DNA of 64,000 bases from Rhizobium leguminosarum (GTDB taxonomy: Bacteria > Pseudomonadota > Alphaproteobacteria > Rhizobiales > Rhizobiaceae), in NCBI RefSeq assembly GCF_001679785.1, contig NZ_CP016286.1, positions 2,232,001 to 2,296,000 on the forward strand, given 5' to 3'. Shown piece after piece: positions 54,849 to 63,858 of this stretch. The notes below the pieces were generated by a model. That model was not told the DNA's origin, did not search any database, and saw only the letters and a program-made list of their open reading frames with translations. Within the stretch, counting starts at the first letter, position 1; each line of letters opens with the position of its first letter. The position numbers were made by a program, and so were the translations under genes.

Positions 54849-55766
54849 CTATTTCTCCGTGAGAGCGAGGCCCTGGACCAGATAGCGCTGCAGGAGCGCG
54901 ATCATCGCGAGCGGAATGATGGAAACGATGACGGCGCCGGCCATGATCATCGGAAAGTCGGGGATCTCTCCTTCCGAATCCGGCACGAGCCGCGCCAGCC
55001 CGACGACGGCGGTCTGCATGTCTGACGTCGAGGCGGCGACCAGCGGCCAGAGATATTGCGTCCAGCCGCTGAGGAAGGTCAGCACGAAGAGCGCGGCGAA
55101 GCTGGTGCGCGACAAGGGCAGCAGGATATCGAAGAGAAAGCGGATCGGCCCTGCCCCATCCATGCGCCCCGCCTTGAACAGATCCTTGGGCAGGGTGAGG
55201 AAGAACTGGCGGAACAGGAAGGTACCGGTGCCATGCGCCACAAGCGGCGCGATCAGGCCGAAATGCGTGTTCAGCACGCTCCATTCGAGCTTCACCGGCG
55301 CGCCGAAATAGTCGGCGATCAGCCCGTTCAGGCCGGTGATATCGAGCAGCGCGTTGACCGGCGAAAACACGTTCGACGCCACCTGGTAGGTGGTGATGAC
55401 GCGGATCTCGATCGGCAGCATGATGGTCGCAAGGATGAGCGCGAAGACCACGCTCGCCCAGCGAACCCTGAAATAGACGATGGCATAGGCCGACAGAAGC
55501 GACAGGACGCACGTCGCGAATGCATCGCCAAAGGCGACCACCAGACTGTTCAGCATCTGAACCGGGATGTGCGTCTCGGTGAAGATGTGCGCCGCATTGG
55601 TGAAAAACTGGTCGCCGGGATACCAGGCGAGCCCGTTGCGCAGGATGAATTCATAGGACTGCGAGGCTGTCGCCAGCGTCAGATAGAGCGGCCCGAGGAT
55701 ATAGACGATGCCGACGATGAGCACGAAGCCGGCAGCGATGTTGAGGGAACGTGCGTTTTCGATCAT
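54849..55766 (-). CDS. Carbohydrate/glycerol-3-phosphate ABC permease (UgpE-like)
   Basis: A 305-residue inner-membrane permease with six hydrophobic segments. ATG 55766 (MIENARSLNIAAGF) is preferred; the longer frame is Ser-rich and antisense-like. The EAA loop reads FKAGRMDGAGPIRFLFDILLPLSR. It pairs with the UgpA-like permease upstream. Confidence 0.93.
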   Translation of the reverse strand: MIENARSLNIAAGFVLIVGIVYILGPLYLTLATASQSYEFILRNGLAWYPGDQFFTNAAHIFTETHIPVQMLNSLVVAFGDAFATCVLSLLSAYAIVYFRVRWASVVFALILATIMLPIEIRVITTYQVASNVFSPVNALLDITGLNGLIADYFGAPVKLEWSVLNTHFGLIAPLVAHGTGTFLFRQFFLTLPKDLFKAGRMDGAGPIRFLFDILLPLSRTSFAALFVLTFLSGWTQYLWPLVAASTSDMQTAVVGLARLVPDSEGEIPDFPMIMAGAVIVSIIPLAMIALLQRYLVQGLALTEK

Positions 55767-55770
55767 GGGG

Positions 55771-56661
55771 TCACCGCTCGTAGTTGATGCGCCGGCCGAG
55801 GAAGAGGAATTGGGCGGCGGTGAGGAGGACAACGAAGACCATCAGGATCGCCGTCTGGGTCGAGGCGCCGGAGAGGTCGTAGCCGCTGAAGCCGTCGGTA
55901 TAGATCTTATAGACCAGCAGCGTGGTGGCGCCGCCGGGACCACCATGGGTGATCGTATCGATCAGCGCGAAAGCCGAGGTGACGCTTTCGGTGAACTCGA
56001 GCACCAACGTCAGGAAGAGCTGCGGCATGATGAGCGGCAGTTGCACGTCGAAGATGCGCCGCCACGGCCCTGCCCCATCCATTGCGGCTGCCTGGTGCAT
56101 GGTCTTCGGGATCGACTGCAGGCCGGCGAGCAGGATGACGAAATTGAACGGGATGCCGCCCCAGACATGCGCGGCGATCAGCGTGATGAAGGCATCCGTG
56201 CCGTTGATGCCAGGCGCCCAGATGCCGGGAAAGGCTGAGTTGAGTGGCGCGAGCACGCCGACGAAGGGATTGAAGATGAAGGCGAAGACGACGCCGATCG
56301 AGGCGCCGGCAACACCCTTCGGCCAGACGAGCACATTACGCGCCGGCAGCGACAGGCGGATCTTCCGGTCGGCCGCGACCGCAAGGATCAGCGGGACCAC
56401 CACCGCAAGCGCTGAGGCAGTGACCATGAAGACGATGGTGCGCCAACAGCTCTTCCAGAACTCCGGATCGGAGAACACGCGGGCAAAATTATCCCAGCCG
56501 ACAAACATCGAGCCGCCGCCGAAGGGGCGCTCGAGGAAGAACGACCAGTAGAAGGCTTGAAAAACCGGCACGTAGAAGAAGAGCGCAATCAGCAGCATGA
56601 GCGGCGCTACCAGCAGAAGCGGCAGCCAGCGATGGCTGAAGAGAGAAGATTCCGACGTCAT
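55771..56661 (-). CDS. Carbohydrate/glycerol-3-phosphate ABC permease (UgpA-like)
   Basis: About 296 residues with six membrane segments. The UgpA-type N-terminus has FFYVPVFQAFYWSFFLERPF, and the EAA loop reads HQAAAMDGAGPWRRIFDVQLPL. It is spaced four bases from the UgpE-like gene. It follows the binding-protein gene after ~100 bp containing a GGGACG(C)CG-type palindrome. Confidence 0.93.
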   Translation of the reverse strand: MTSESSLFSHRWLPLLLVAPLMLLIALFFYVPVFQAFYWSFFLERPFGGGSMFVGWDNFARVFSDPEFWKSCWRTIVFMVTASALAVVVPLILAVAADRKIRLSLPARNVLVWPKGVAGASIGVVFAFIFNPFVGVLAPLNSAFPGIWAPGINGTDAFITLIAAHVWGGIPFNFVILLAGLQSIPKTMHQAAAMDGAGPWRRIFDVQLPLIMPQLFLTLVLEFTESVTSAFALIDTITHGGPGGATTLLVYKIYTDGFSGYDLSGASTQTAILMVFVVLLTAAQFLFLGRRINYER

Positions 56662-56759
56662 GGAGAAGCCCTGCATTGGAAGACCGCACGGGAGCGCGGG
56701 ACGCGCCCGTGCGTGGGACGCGCGGGACGTTCAAACGTCCCGCGCGTGAGATGTCGGGA

Positions 56760-58070
56760 TCACTGCATCCTCACGCCCTTGTAGGTCTGCTCGAAGCGGC
56801 GCAGCAACTCGTCGCCGCGCTTCTTGGCGTTGTCGAGCGCCGCCTGCATGGTCTCCTGGCCGGCAAAGGCCTTCTGCGTCTCTTCCATGAACACCTGGCG
56901 GAACTGCACGTAGAAGCCGAGACGGATGCCGCGGGTATCCGGCGTGCGCGGCTGGTTCATCGACTCGATGCCGACGGCGGCCGTCGCATATTTCGGCGCG
57001 TTCGCCTCGCCGCTTTTCACGATCGCATCCATCACATCGTTGGTGACGGGGACGTAGCCGGTGGCGGCGGTGAGGAACATCTGCTGTTCGGGACGGCGCA
57101 GGAAGTCGAGGAAGGCCTTGGCGCCTTCGACCTCGGCCTTGTCGTGACCCCTCATGATGTAGATCGAGGCACCGCCGACGAGCGTGTTGTGGCGCTCGTA
57201 ACCCTCATACATCGGCGCCATGCCGACTGACAGTTCGTATTTGCCTTCGAACGCCTTGGCCGAGGCGGTATAGGAACCCGAGGAATTCTCCATCATCGCG
57301 CATTCGCCGGTGTTGAAGGCGGCGGTGAAGTTGCCGGCCTTGGTATCGGCATTGAGCTTGACGAGGCCTTCCTTGCGCCAGTCGATCAGGTTCTGGAGAT
57401 GCTTGGCGGCGAAGGTGGTGTTGAACACATATTCGGCGTCGAGACCATCATAGCCGTTATGCCGCGAAGCAATCGGCAGGCCATGGCGGGCGGAAAACTG
57501 TTCGAGCACGCGCCAGGTGTCGCCATCGGTGGTGAAGGGGCAGGCATGACCCGAAGCCTTCAGCTTGCGGGCGGCCTCGATGATCTCTTCCCAGGTCGCA
57601 GGCGTCTTGGTGATGCCGGCTTTCTGCAGCTCGGTCTTGTTGGTGTAGAACAGCAGCGTCGAGGAATTGTAGGGCTGGGCGAAAAGCTTGCCGCCGGAGG
57701 TTTCGTAATAGGCCCGGGCGCCGGCGATATAATTGTCCCACTTGACCTCGGGCAGCACGTCCTGGACCGGAACGACGGCATCCGACAGCATCAGGTCGAG
57801 CGTGCCGGCGTCGAAGAACTGGATGAGGACGGGATGCTTGTTGGCGCGGAAGGCGGCAATCGCCTTCTGCATCGACACTTCGTAGCTGCCCTGGCCGACG
57901 CAGGTGATGCGATGCTCGGATTGCGCGGCATTGAAAGCGGCGCACTGATCCTGGATCGCCTTTTCGACGACGCCCGTATTGCCGTACCAGAATTCGATAT
58001 TGGCGGCCTGCGCAGAACACGCGCCCGCCATCAGCGCGGCAGCAGCCGCCAGGATGGAAATCTTCATCAT
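56760..58070 (-). CDS. Periplasmic binding protein (UgpB-like)
   Basis: About 436 residues with a signal peptide (ISILAAAAALMAGACSAQA). It aligns by eye with E. coli UgpB along its length: IEFWYGNTGVVEKAIQDQ, KLFAQPYNSSTLLFYTNK, LIGGAS-like LVGGASIYIMRG, and the end RGDELLRRFEQTYKG. UgpB binds sn-glycerol-3-phosphate or glycerophosphodiesters. Two adjacent ATGs (58070 and 58067) follow GAGGG. Confidence 0.9.
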   Translation of the reverse strand: MMKISILAAAAALMAGACSAQAANIEFWYGNTGVVEKAIQDQCAAFNAAQSEHRITCVGQGSYEVSMQKAIAAFRANKHPVLIQFFDAGTLDLMLSDAVVPVQDVLPEVKWDNYIAGARAYYETSGGKLFAQPYNSSTLLFYTNKTELQKAGITKTPATWEEIIEAARKLKASGHACPFTTDGDTWRVLEQFSARHGLPIASRHNGYDGLDAEYVFNTTFAAKHLQNLIDWRKEGLVKLNADTKAGNFTAAFNTGECAMMENSSGSYTASAKAFEGKYELSVGMAPMYEGYERHNTLVGGASIYIMRGHDKAEVEGAKAFLDFLRRPEQQMFLTAATGYVPVTNDVMDAIVKSGEANAPKYATAAVGIESMNQPRTPDTRGIRLGFYVQFRQVFMEETQKAFAGQETMQAALDNAKKRGDELLRRFEQTYKGVRMQ

Positions 58071-58123
58071 TGCCCTCGCCTGTTTTGATAGCCGGGTTCG
58101 AGCCCGGCTCTGTGACGGCGCAT

Positions 58124-58254
58124 TTATTACACGTAGTGTGTAACAATTTAGTGACGCGCACGTGACACTTGATGGGAAGAGAGGCCGCTGATAAAGGGGA
58201 GACGCAACAGACAACCGAAAGCACCAAAAATTATTACTACACCTCTGTAGTAAT
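58124..58254. promoter_or_regulatory. Two operator-like palindromes between the UgpB-like gene and the ROK gene
   Basis: ATTACTACA (58233-58241) and TGTAGTAAT (58246-58254) flank CCTC, a perfect 22-bp site 22 bp upstream of the ROK start. A second site near 58125-58144 has TTACAC and GTGTAA arms around GTAGT, nearer the divergent operon. The half-sites are related, so both may be bound by the ROK protein. Confidence 0.6.
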
Positions 58255-58276
58255 TTTTAACGAGGGAAGTGTTGAT

Positions 58277-59428
58277 ATGGCCTACTTTCCTGAGACACTC
58301 ATCGCGACCCGCTTCCTGCGCGAAGGCGGCGGCGTCGTCTCGCCGAACGAACGCGACCTGCTGAAGCTGATCTGGCGTCATCCCGGCCTTTCCCGATCGG
58401 AAGTCACCGCCCACACCGATCTCACCCAGCAATCCGTCTACCGCATCATCGACCAGCTGGAGGAACGCGGCATCGTCTCCTTCGGCTCGCCGAAACCCGG
58501 CACCGGCCGCGGCCAGCCGAGCCCGACACTCCGGCTCGACGGCCGCTACGCTTATTCCTGTGGCATCTCGGTCAATACCGACATCATCGGCATCTGCTTG
58601 ATGGATATATCAGGCAATGTGCTCGCCGAAAGCAGCGTCGCCTTGCGCGAACGCACCATGGCCCAGTCGCTCGATCTGGTTCGCGAGCAGCTGATCGAAC
58701 ATCAGAGGGTGAACAATCTTTCCGAAGAGGCCTTCTTCGGTATCGGCTTTGCCATTGCCGGCTTTCACATCAGCGGCACCCGATACAATGCGCCCCTCCC
58801 GCTGCATGAATGGTCGCTGATCGAACTCGGCCCGCTGCTCACGGAATTTTTCGGCAAGCCCGCCTGGGTGCGCAACGGCGGCAAGACGGGAGCGATCGCC
58901 GAATCCATGTTCGGCGTCGGCCGCTATATCAAGCACTTTGCCTATCTGAGCTTCAACTACGGATTTGGCGGCGGCCTGATCAGCGACGGCGAACTGCTGC
59001 TGGGCGGCATCGGCAATGCCGGCGAATTCTCGGGGATGTACGACGCCGAGGAGAGCAAACGCCGGCCGGCCTTGCAGTGGCTGATCGAAAAACTCAACCG
59101 CAACGGCGTCGACGTTCCCTCGATCAGCTATATGCGCAAGCATTTCGACCCGAAATGGCCAGGTGTCGCCGAATGGGTGGACGAGGTCACGCCCGCCTAT
59201 AGCCGCCTGATCAATGCGATCTGGGCCGTTTTCGATCCGCAGGCAATCGTCTTCGGCGGCCAGGTTCCCACCGCTCTGGCACAGATGCTGATCGACCGGA
59301 CCGAGAATTTCGATCGGCCGCGCTACGGCGTGCAGCGCCCGCGCCCGAAGCTGATCATCTCCGAGATCTCAAGCGACGCCTCGGCCATGGGTGCGGCAAT
59401 CACCCCGTTCAAGTCGGCCTATTATTGA
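58277..59428 (+). CDS. ROK-family transcriptional regulator
   Basis: A 383-residue regulator. The winged helix includes LIWRHPGLSRSEVTAHTDLTQ and YRIIDQLEERG. The ROK-like domain follows (GIGFAIAG, FNYGFGGGLISDG), but the CxCGxxGC zinc motif is absent, a notable loss. ATG 58277 follows CGAGGGAAG. It is divergent from the Ugp-like operon and its likely regulator. Confidence 0.9.
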   Translation: MAYFPETLIATRFLREGGGVVSPNERDLLKLIWRHPGLSRSEVTAHTDLTQQSVYRIIDQLEERGIVSFGSPKPGTGRGQPSPTLRLDGRYAYSCGISVNTDIIGICLMDISGNVLAESSVALRERTMAQSLDLVREQLIEHQRVNNLSEEAFFGIGFAIAGFHISGTRYNAPLPLHEWSLIELGPLLTEFFGKPAWVRNGGKTGAIAESMFGVGRYIKHFAYLSFNYGFGGGLISDGELLLGGIGNAGEFSGMYDAEESKRRPALQWLIEKLNRNGVDVPSISYMRKHFDPKWPGVAEWVDEVTPAYSRLINAIWAVFDPQAIVFGGQVPTALAQMLIDRTENFDRPRYGVQRPRPKLIISEISSDASAMGAAITPFKSAYY

Positions 59429-59607
59429 TTTCAGGCGCTTCGACGGCTCCACCGAGCCAGAAACTGACTCCCGCTCAGCCGCTTATGGCTGTCCCTCTCC
59501 TTCCGCTTGATGCTGCGCGATAAGGACCTCCCGTGATCCGCTCGCGGGCCTCACGCATGGCCTGCGGGACCTTGCCCTGCCTCGCCGATTTTATCATACT
59601 ACCCGGC

Positions 59608-60489
59608 ATGAGCGGATATGAGAGCCCTGTCGATTTCTACACGCGCCCCGGCCAGATGACATCGACCGGGCCGCATGCCCCCGCCCTTGCAGCGCTCAAG
59701 GGCGTCGAAACCGTTGCTACGGCCGTGCAAGGCGCGCTGCTGCATGAAGCCTGGGCTCCGCGCTACAATCAGCCGCTCACCCCGGCGCGAAGGGCGCAGT
59801 CACACACGCGGCCGGCGCAAGAGATACTCGATACGATCATGGGGATCGATCCTGCCCCACTCGACATCCCGCGCCCACCGGAGAAGCGCAGCATCGGCGT
59901 GTGCCGCCATTTCACCGTGCTCGCCTGCGCGGCACTCAAGGCCCAGGGCGTCCCGGCACGCGCCCGCTGCGGCTTCGGCATGTATTTCGAGGCCGGTAAG
60001 GGCATCGATCACTGGATCGCCGAATATTGGGACGGAGAGCGCTGGGTCTCTGCGGACTTCCAAATCGACGATCTTCAGCGCACCGCCTTGCAGCTCGATT
60101 TCGATCCCCTCGACCAGCCGCCGGGCAAATTCCTCAGCGCCGGCGAAACCTGGCAGCGCTGTCGCGCCGGTGCCGCCGACCCCGCGAAATTCGGCATCTT
60201 CGACGAGTCCGGTTTCTGGTTCATTGCCATGAACCTCGTGCGCGACTTCGCCGCCCTCAATAACATGGAGATGCTTCCCTGGGACGATTGGGGAGCGATG
60301 CCGCAGCCCGAGGAAGAAATATCTCCGGGTGGCTTGGCGCGCTTCGATCGTCTCGCCGCGCTGACGGTCGACGTAGACCAACGCTTCGGCGAGCTGCAGG
60401 CCCTCTACCAGGACGATGCCGGGCTGCATGTGCCGGCGCAGGTCTTCAACGGCGTGCGGCAGCAGATGGAGAATGTTGGCGGCGCGTGA
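59608..60489 (+). CDS. Transglutaminase-like domain protein
   Basis: A 293-residue protein. The papain-like triad is visible as Cys in GVCRHFTVLACAALKAQG, His in GIDHWIAEYWDGERW, and Asp in SADFQID. It is probably a cytosolic peptidase or amide-cleaving enzyme. ATG 59608 is chosen because upstream residues are not family-like. The gene stands alone. Confidence 0.85.
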   Translation: MSGYESPVDFYTRPGQMTSTGPHAPALAALKGVETVATAVQGALLHEAWAPRYNQPLTPARRAQSHTRPAQEILDTIMGIDPAPLDIPRPPEKRSIGVCRHFTVLACAALKAQGVPARARCGFGMYFEAGKGIDHWIAEYWDGERWVSADFQIDDLQRTALQLDFDPLDQPPGKFLSAGETWQRCRAGAADPAKFGIFDESGFWFIAMNLVRDFAALNNMEMLPWDDWGAMPQPEEEISPGGLARFDRLAALTVDVDQRFGELQALYQDDAGLHVPAQVFNGVRQQMENVGGA

Positions 60490-60582
60490 TCTTGAGATGG
60501 GACTATTGTCGGTCGGTCCATGACGCGTTCGCGCGCCATACCGCCGTCGGCAAAACAATCTAGCGCGAACACCACCCACCCT

Positions 60583-60609
60583 CATTTCCTGTGCTCGTCA
60601 CAGGAATGG
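60583..60609. repeat. CATTCCTG-type inverted repeat
   Basis: CATTTCCTGTG near 60583 pairs with CACAGGAATG ending near 60608 around CTCGT. It is another copy of the dispersed repeat family at 29761, 30524 and 51875. Confidence 0.55.
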
Positions 60610-60669
60610 CGGAGAGGTGGTCTGCGCGGCTCCTGCCGCGCCTTTGTCTCTACCAAACATCGTCTCTTC

Positions 60670-60885
60670 TCAGATCAGCTTGATTTCGCCCCAGACAATC
60701 CTGGTGCGTACGACAAAGCTCAACCAATCATCATTCGAATAGGCGCGTAGCAACTCGGAGAGTTCCGCGTCGAAGGTCGCGATACGATCGCCGAGTTTCG
60801 AAGGTGCGAAGGTGTCGCGCGAATGCTGTCGGTTATGGCGGCGGATAGTACGCCAAATGCCGGATAAGTGATACGCCGCAGCCAT
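60670..60885 (-). CDS. Possible small hypothetical protein
   Basis: A 71-residue frame ending DDWLSFVVRTRIVWGEIKLI, with no recognised family. The composition is plausible for a real protein but there is no strong ribosome site, and it could be a gene remnant. It is included only as a candidate. Confidence 0.25.
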   Translation of the reverse strand: MAAAYHLSGIWRTIRRHNRQHSRDTFAPSKLGDRIATFDAELSELLRAYSNDDWLSFVVRTRIVWGEIKLI

Positions 60886-60966
60886 CCGGTTCCGATTGTC
60901 TTCCAGACCGAAACTGTGCCATGACCGATCGACCCAAGATACAACAGATCAAGGTGCGGCATCGGC

Positions 60967-61989
60967 ATGAAGAAGATCGGTTTCCTCTCGTTCGGGCACT
61001 GGACGCCCTCACCCCAATCGCAGACGCGCTCAGCCGGCGATGCGCTGCTGCAGTCGATCGAGCTTGCGGTGGCGGCCGAGGAACTCGGGGCTGACGGAGC
61101 GTATTTTCGCGTGCATCATTTCGCCCGACAGCTGGCCGCACCCTTCCCGCTGCTATCAGCCGTCGGTGCTAGAACCAACCGGATCGAGATCGGCACCGCC
61201 GTCATCGACATGCGCTACGAGAACCCGCTTTATATGGCCGAGGATGCCGGTGCGGCCGACCTCATCGCCGGCGGCCGCCTGCAACTCGGCATCAGCCGCG
61301 GCTCGCCCGAACAGGTGATCGATGGCTGGCGCCATTTCGGCTACGCCCCGCCCGAAGGCCAGAGCGAGGCCGACATGGCTCGCCACCATGCCGAAGTCTT
61401 CCTCGAGGTGCTGCGCGGCGAAGGTTTTGCCAAGCCGAACCCGCGGCCGATGTTTCCGAACCCGCCCGGCCTCTTGCGCCTCGAGCCGCATTCGGAAGGC
61501 CTGCACGAGCGGATCTGGTGGGGCGCAAGTTCCAACGCCACCGCTGTCTGGGCGGCCAAGCTCGGCATGAACCTGCAGAGCTCGACGCTGAAGGACGATG
61601 AGACGGGAGAGCCCTTCCACGTCCAGCAGGCCGACCAGATCCGCGCTTACCGCGCGGCCTGGAAAGAAGCCGGCCACACGCGCCGGCCGCGCATCTCGGT
61701 CAGCCGCAGCATCTTCGCGCTGGTGGACGACCGCGACCGCGCCTATTTCGGTTACGGCAACGACGGTGAGGACAAAATCGGCTTCATCGACGAGAAGACC
61801 CGGGCGATCTTCGGCCGCAGCTATGCCGCCGAACCCGATGCCCTGATCAAGCAACTCGCCGAAGACGAGGCGATCGCCGAGGCCGACACCCTGCTGCTCA
61901 CCGTCCCCAACCAGCTCGGCGTCGAATATAACACCCACGTCATCGAAGCGATCCTCACCCACGTCGCGCCTGCGATGGGTTGGCGCTGA
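60967..61989 (+). CDS. LLM-class flavin-dependent oxidoreductase
   Basis: A 340-residue luciferase-like monooxygenase with a TIM-barrel fold. It starts KKIGFLSFGHW and has LAVAAEELGADGAYFRVHHF, RIEIGTAVIDMRYENPLYMA and LQLGISRGSPEQV. It uses reduced flavin to oxidise an unknown substrate. The nearby AraC-type gene is convergent, so its role in regulation is uncertain. Confidence 0.9.
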   Translation: MKKIGFLSFGHWTPSPQSQTRSAGDALLQSIELAVAAEELGADGAYFRVHHFARQLAAPFPLLSAVGARTNRIEIGTAVIDMRYENPLYMAEDAGAADLIAGGRLQLGISRGSPEQVIDGWRHFGYAPPEGQSEADMARHHAEVFLEVLRGEGFAKPNPRPMFPNPPGLLRLEPHSEGLHERIWWGASSNATAVWAAKLGMNLQSSTLKDDETGEPFHVQQADQIRAYRAAWKEAGHTRRPRISVSRSIFALVDDRDRAYFGYGNDGEDKIGFIDEKTRAIFGRSYAAEPDALIKQLAEDEAIAEADTLLLTVPNQLGVEYNTHVIEAILTHVAPAMGWR

Positions 61990-62012
61990 CGCGCTGCCAT
62001 CACTCCGGGCGC

Positions 62013-62837
62013 TCAAACCCGCGGATATCTCGCACGGAATTCGCGAGGGCTGCAGCCCTCGCGTTCGTGAAAGATCCGCGAAAAATAAAACGGGTCATCG
62101 AGGCCGATCATGGCGGCCACCGTTTCGATCTTTTCGTCGGTAGTTGCCAATAGTTGTTTGGCATGATCCATGCGCGCCCGAAGCTGAAATGCCTTGGGAG
62201 GCAGTCCGGTTTCGAGCGTGAACCGCCTGCGCAGCGTGGCCGGAGACATGCCGTGCTCGGCGGCAAAGGCTGCGAGGTCCAACGGTTGCATCGCCCGCCG
62301 CCGTAGTGTTTCCACGATGTCGGCCATATCCCGCCTTTCCTGGCGTCGATCGGCCGCGCCGCTTGCCTGTCTGGCGGCTGACACGACGATGCGATGCAGC
62401 ATCAATGCCGCCGACGCCTGCCCGAGGTTGGTGTCGTCAAGCAGATCGGCATGAAGTTTGCCGAAGAGCCGCACCACCTCGTCGAGATGATGCAGGGCCA
62501 CGACGGGATGTCGCTCCGCGATGATCCTCAGCCTCACGAAGTCCCGCGTGAACGACCCTTCGAAAAGCACCCAGCGCTCGTCCCAGCCGTCTCCGTCGGG
62601 GGCGTAGGAATGCACGCGGTTGGGAAACAGCCAGAACAGTGAAGGTCCGGCCAGGCTCATGCGGCCGGTGGCGACGGTTTCCAGCCAGCCTTGCCCCCGC
62701 TCCACCAGCACGACGGCGAAACTCGGTAGTTTCCGGTCCGTCACCGCACGGCGGGCATGCTGCCTGCCGCTGCCGGTGACTGCCAGTCCGCCGGCCGCAC
62801 CGAGCGGCGTTCTATAGATGGCTTCGGCGTCTCTCAT
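62013..62837 (-). CDS. AraC-family transcriptional regulator
   Basis: A 274-residue regulator. The N-terminal AraC-type cupin-like region (WLFPNRVHSYAPDGDGWDER) is followed by two helix-turn-helix units at the C-terminus, including FAAEHGMSPATLRRRF and TVAAMIGLDDPFYFSRIF-like sequence ending CSPREFRARYP. It is divergent from the phytanoyl-CoA dioxygenase-like gene and likely regulates it. Confidence 0.92.
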   Translation of the reverse strand: MRDAEAIYRTPLGAAGGLAVTGSGRQHARRAVTDRKLPSFAVVLVERGQGWLETVATGRMSLAGPSLFWLFPNRVHSYAPDGDGWDERWVLFEGSFTRDFVRLRIIAERHPVVALHHLDEVVRLFGKLHADLLDDTNLGQASAALMLHRIVVSAARQASGAADRRQERRDMADIVETLRRRAMQPLDLAAFAAEHGMSPATLRRRFTLETGLPPKAFQLRARMDHAKQLLATTDEKIETVAAMIGLDDPFYFSRIFHEREGCSPREFRARYPRV

Positions 62838-62934
62838 GGTGAGCGAAAAGTCCAGCTATGAATTTCCTCTATGTCGGTTGGTATGCCGGATCAGGTAATT
62901 GATGACAAGCCAACTCAAGCGACGGAGGAGTAAA

Positions 62935-63858
62935 ATGTCAATTGCTGCGGAGGTCATGCAAGCCCGCAAGATGGATTGGCCTCTTGCCGCAAATGGCAGA
63001 ACCTTGCCCGTTGAGCGGATCGGTTGGCTCGCGCCGACCGATCCTGGCATCGGCATCGACGCCATCCGCCGCCGCTATCAGGACGATGGTTATGTCTGGC
63101 TGAAGGGCCTTCTGCCGCGGGCCGATGTGATCGATTTTCGCCGTTGGGTTTTCGAACGCCTCGCCGAAACCGGGCTGGTCGAGCCCGGAAGCGATTTTTC
63201 GCTGGGCTTGGCGTCTGCCGGTGGCTTCGACAAAAGCCTGGCGGACCGGCGCCTGATGTCGCTCGTCCGCTCCGCCGCCTATGAAGGCTTCTGTGCGCAA
63301 CCGCCACTCGCCCGATTCATGGACGATTTCCTGCAGGGTATCTCCTATCTCCACAAGCGCAAGATCATGCGTTTCGTACAACCGGGAACGCCGACGGCCA
63401 CACCCGCCCACTACGATCTCGTCTATCTCCGCGGCGGCACCAGCCGCCTGGTGACGGCCTGGATTCCGATCGGCGACATCCCCACCGAGATGGGCGGCCT
63501 GGTCTATCTCGAAGGCTCGCACGCGCTGGGCGTCAGGATGGAGGCCGAGTTCCAGGCCGCAAGCGGGGATCTTTCTGCGGAAGAGCGGGTCAGTGCCTAT
63601 AACCGCCATATGGCGGAAGGCGGATGGATCTCGAAGGATCTGCCCGATATGGCGGAGCGCTTCGACACCCGCTGGCTCGCCGCCGATTATGAGGCCGGCG
63701 ACGTGGTGCTCCACTCGCCCTACATGATCCACGCCTCGACCATCAACCAGGACCGCAGCCGGCGGCTGCGCCTCTCCACCGATATAAGATATCAGAATGT
63801 CGACGACGAGATCGACGTCCGATGGAACAACCATTGGAGTCTCGGTGATATGCTGTAG
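62935..63858 (+). CDS. Phytanoyl-CoA dioxygenase family protein
   Basis: A 307-residue Fe(II)/2-oxoglutarate dioxygenase. The metal HxD is in PAHYDLVYLR and the distal His in HASTINQDRSRRLRLS, which also carries the 2-oxoglutarate Arg. The start at 62935 has GGAGGAG just upstream. It is divergent from the AraC regulator. The substrate is unknown. The remaining 63859-64000 bases show no gene. Confidence 0.9.
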   Translation: MSIAAEVMQARKMDWPLAANGRTLPVERIGWLAPTDPGIGIDAIRRRYQDDGYVWLKGLLPRADVIDFRRWVFERLAETGLVEPGSDFSLGLASAGGFDKSLADRRLMSLVRSAAYEGFCAQPPLARFMDDFLQGISYLHKRKIMRFVQPGTPTATPAHYDLVYLRGGTSRLVTAWIPIGDIPTEMGGLVYLEGSHALGVRMEAEFQAASGDLSAEERVSAYNRHMAEGGWISKDLPDMAERFDTRWLAADYEAGDVVLHSPYMIHASTINQDRSRRLRLSTDIRYQNVDDEIDVRWNNHWSLGDML

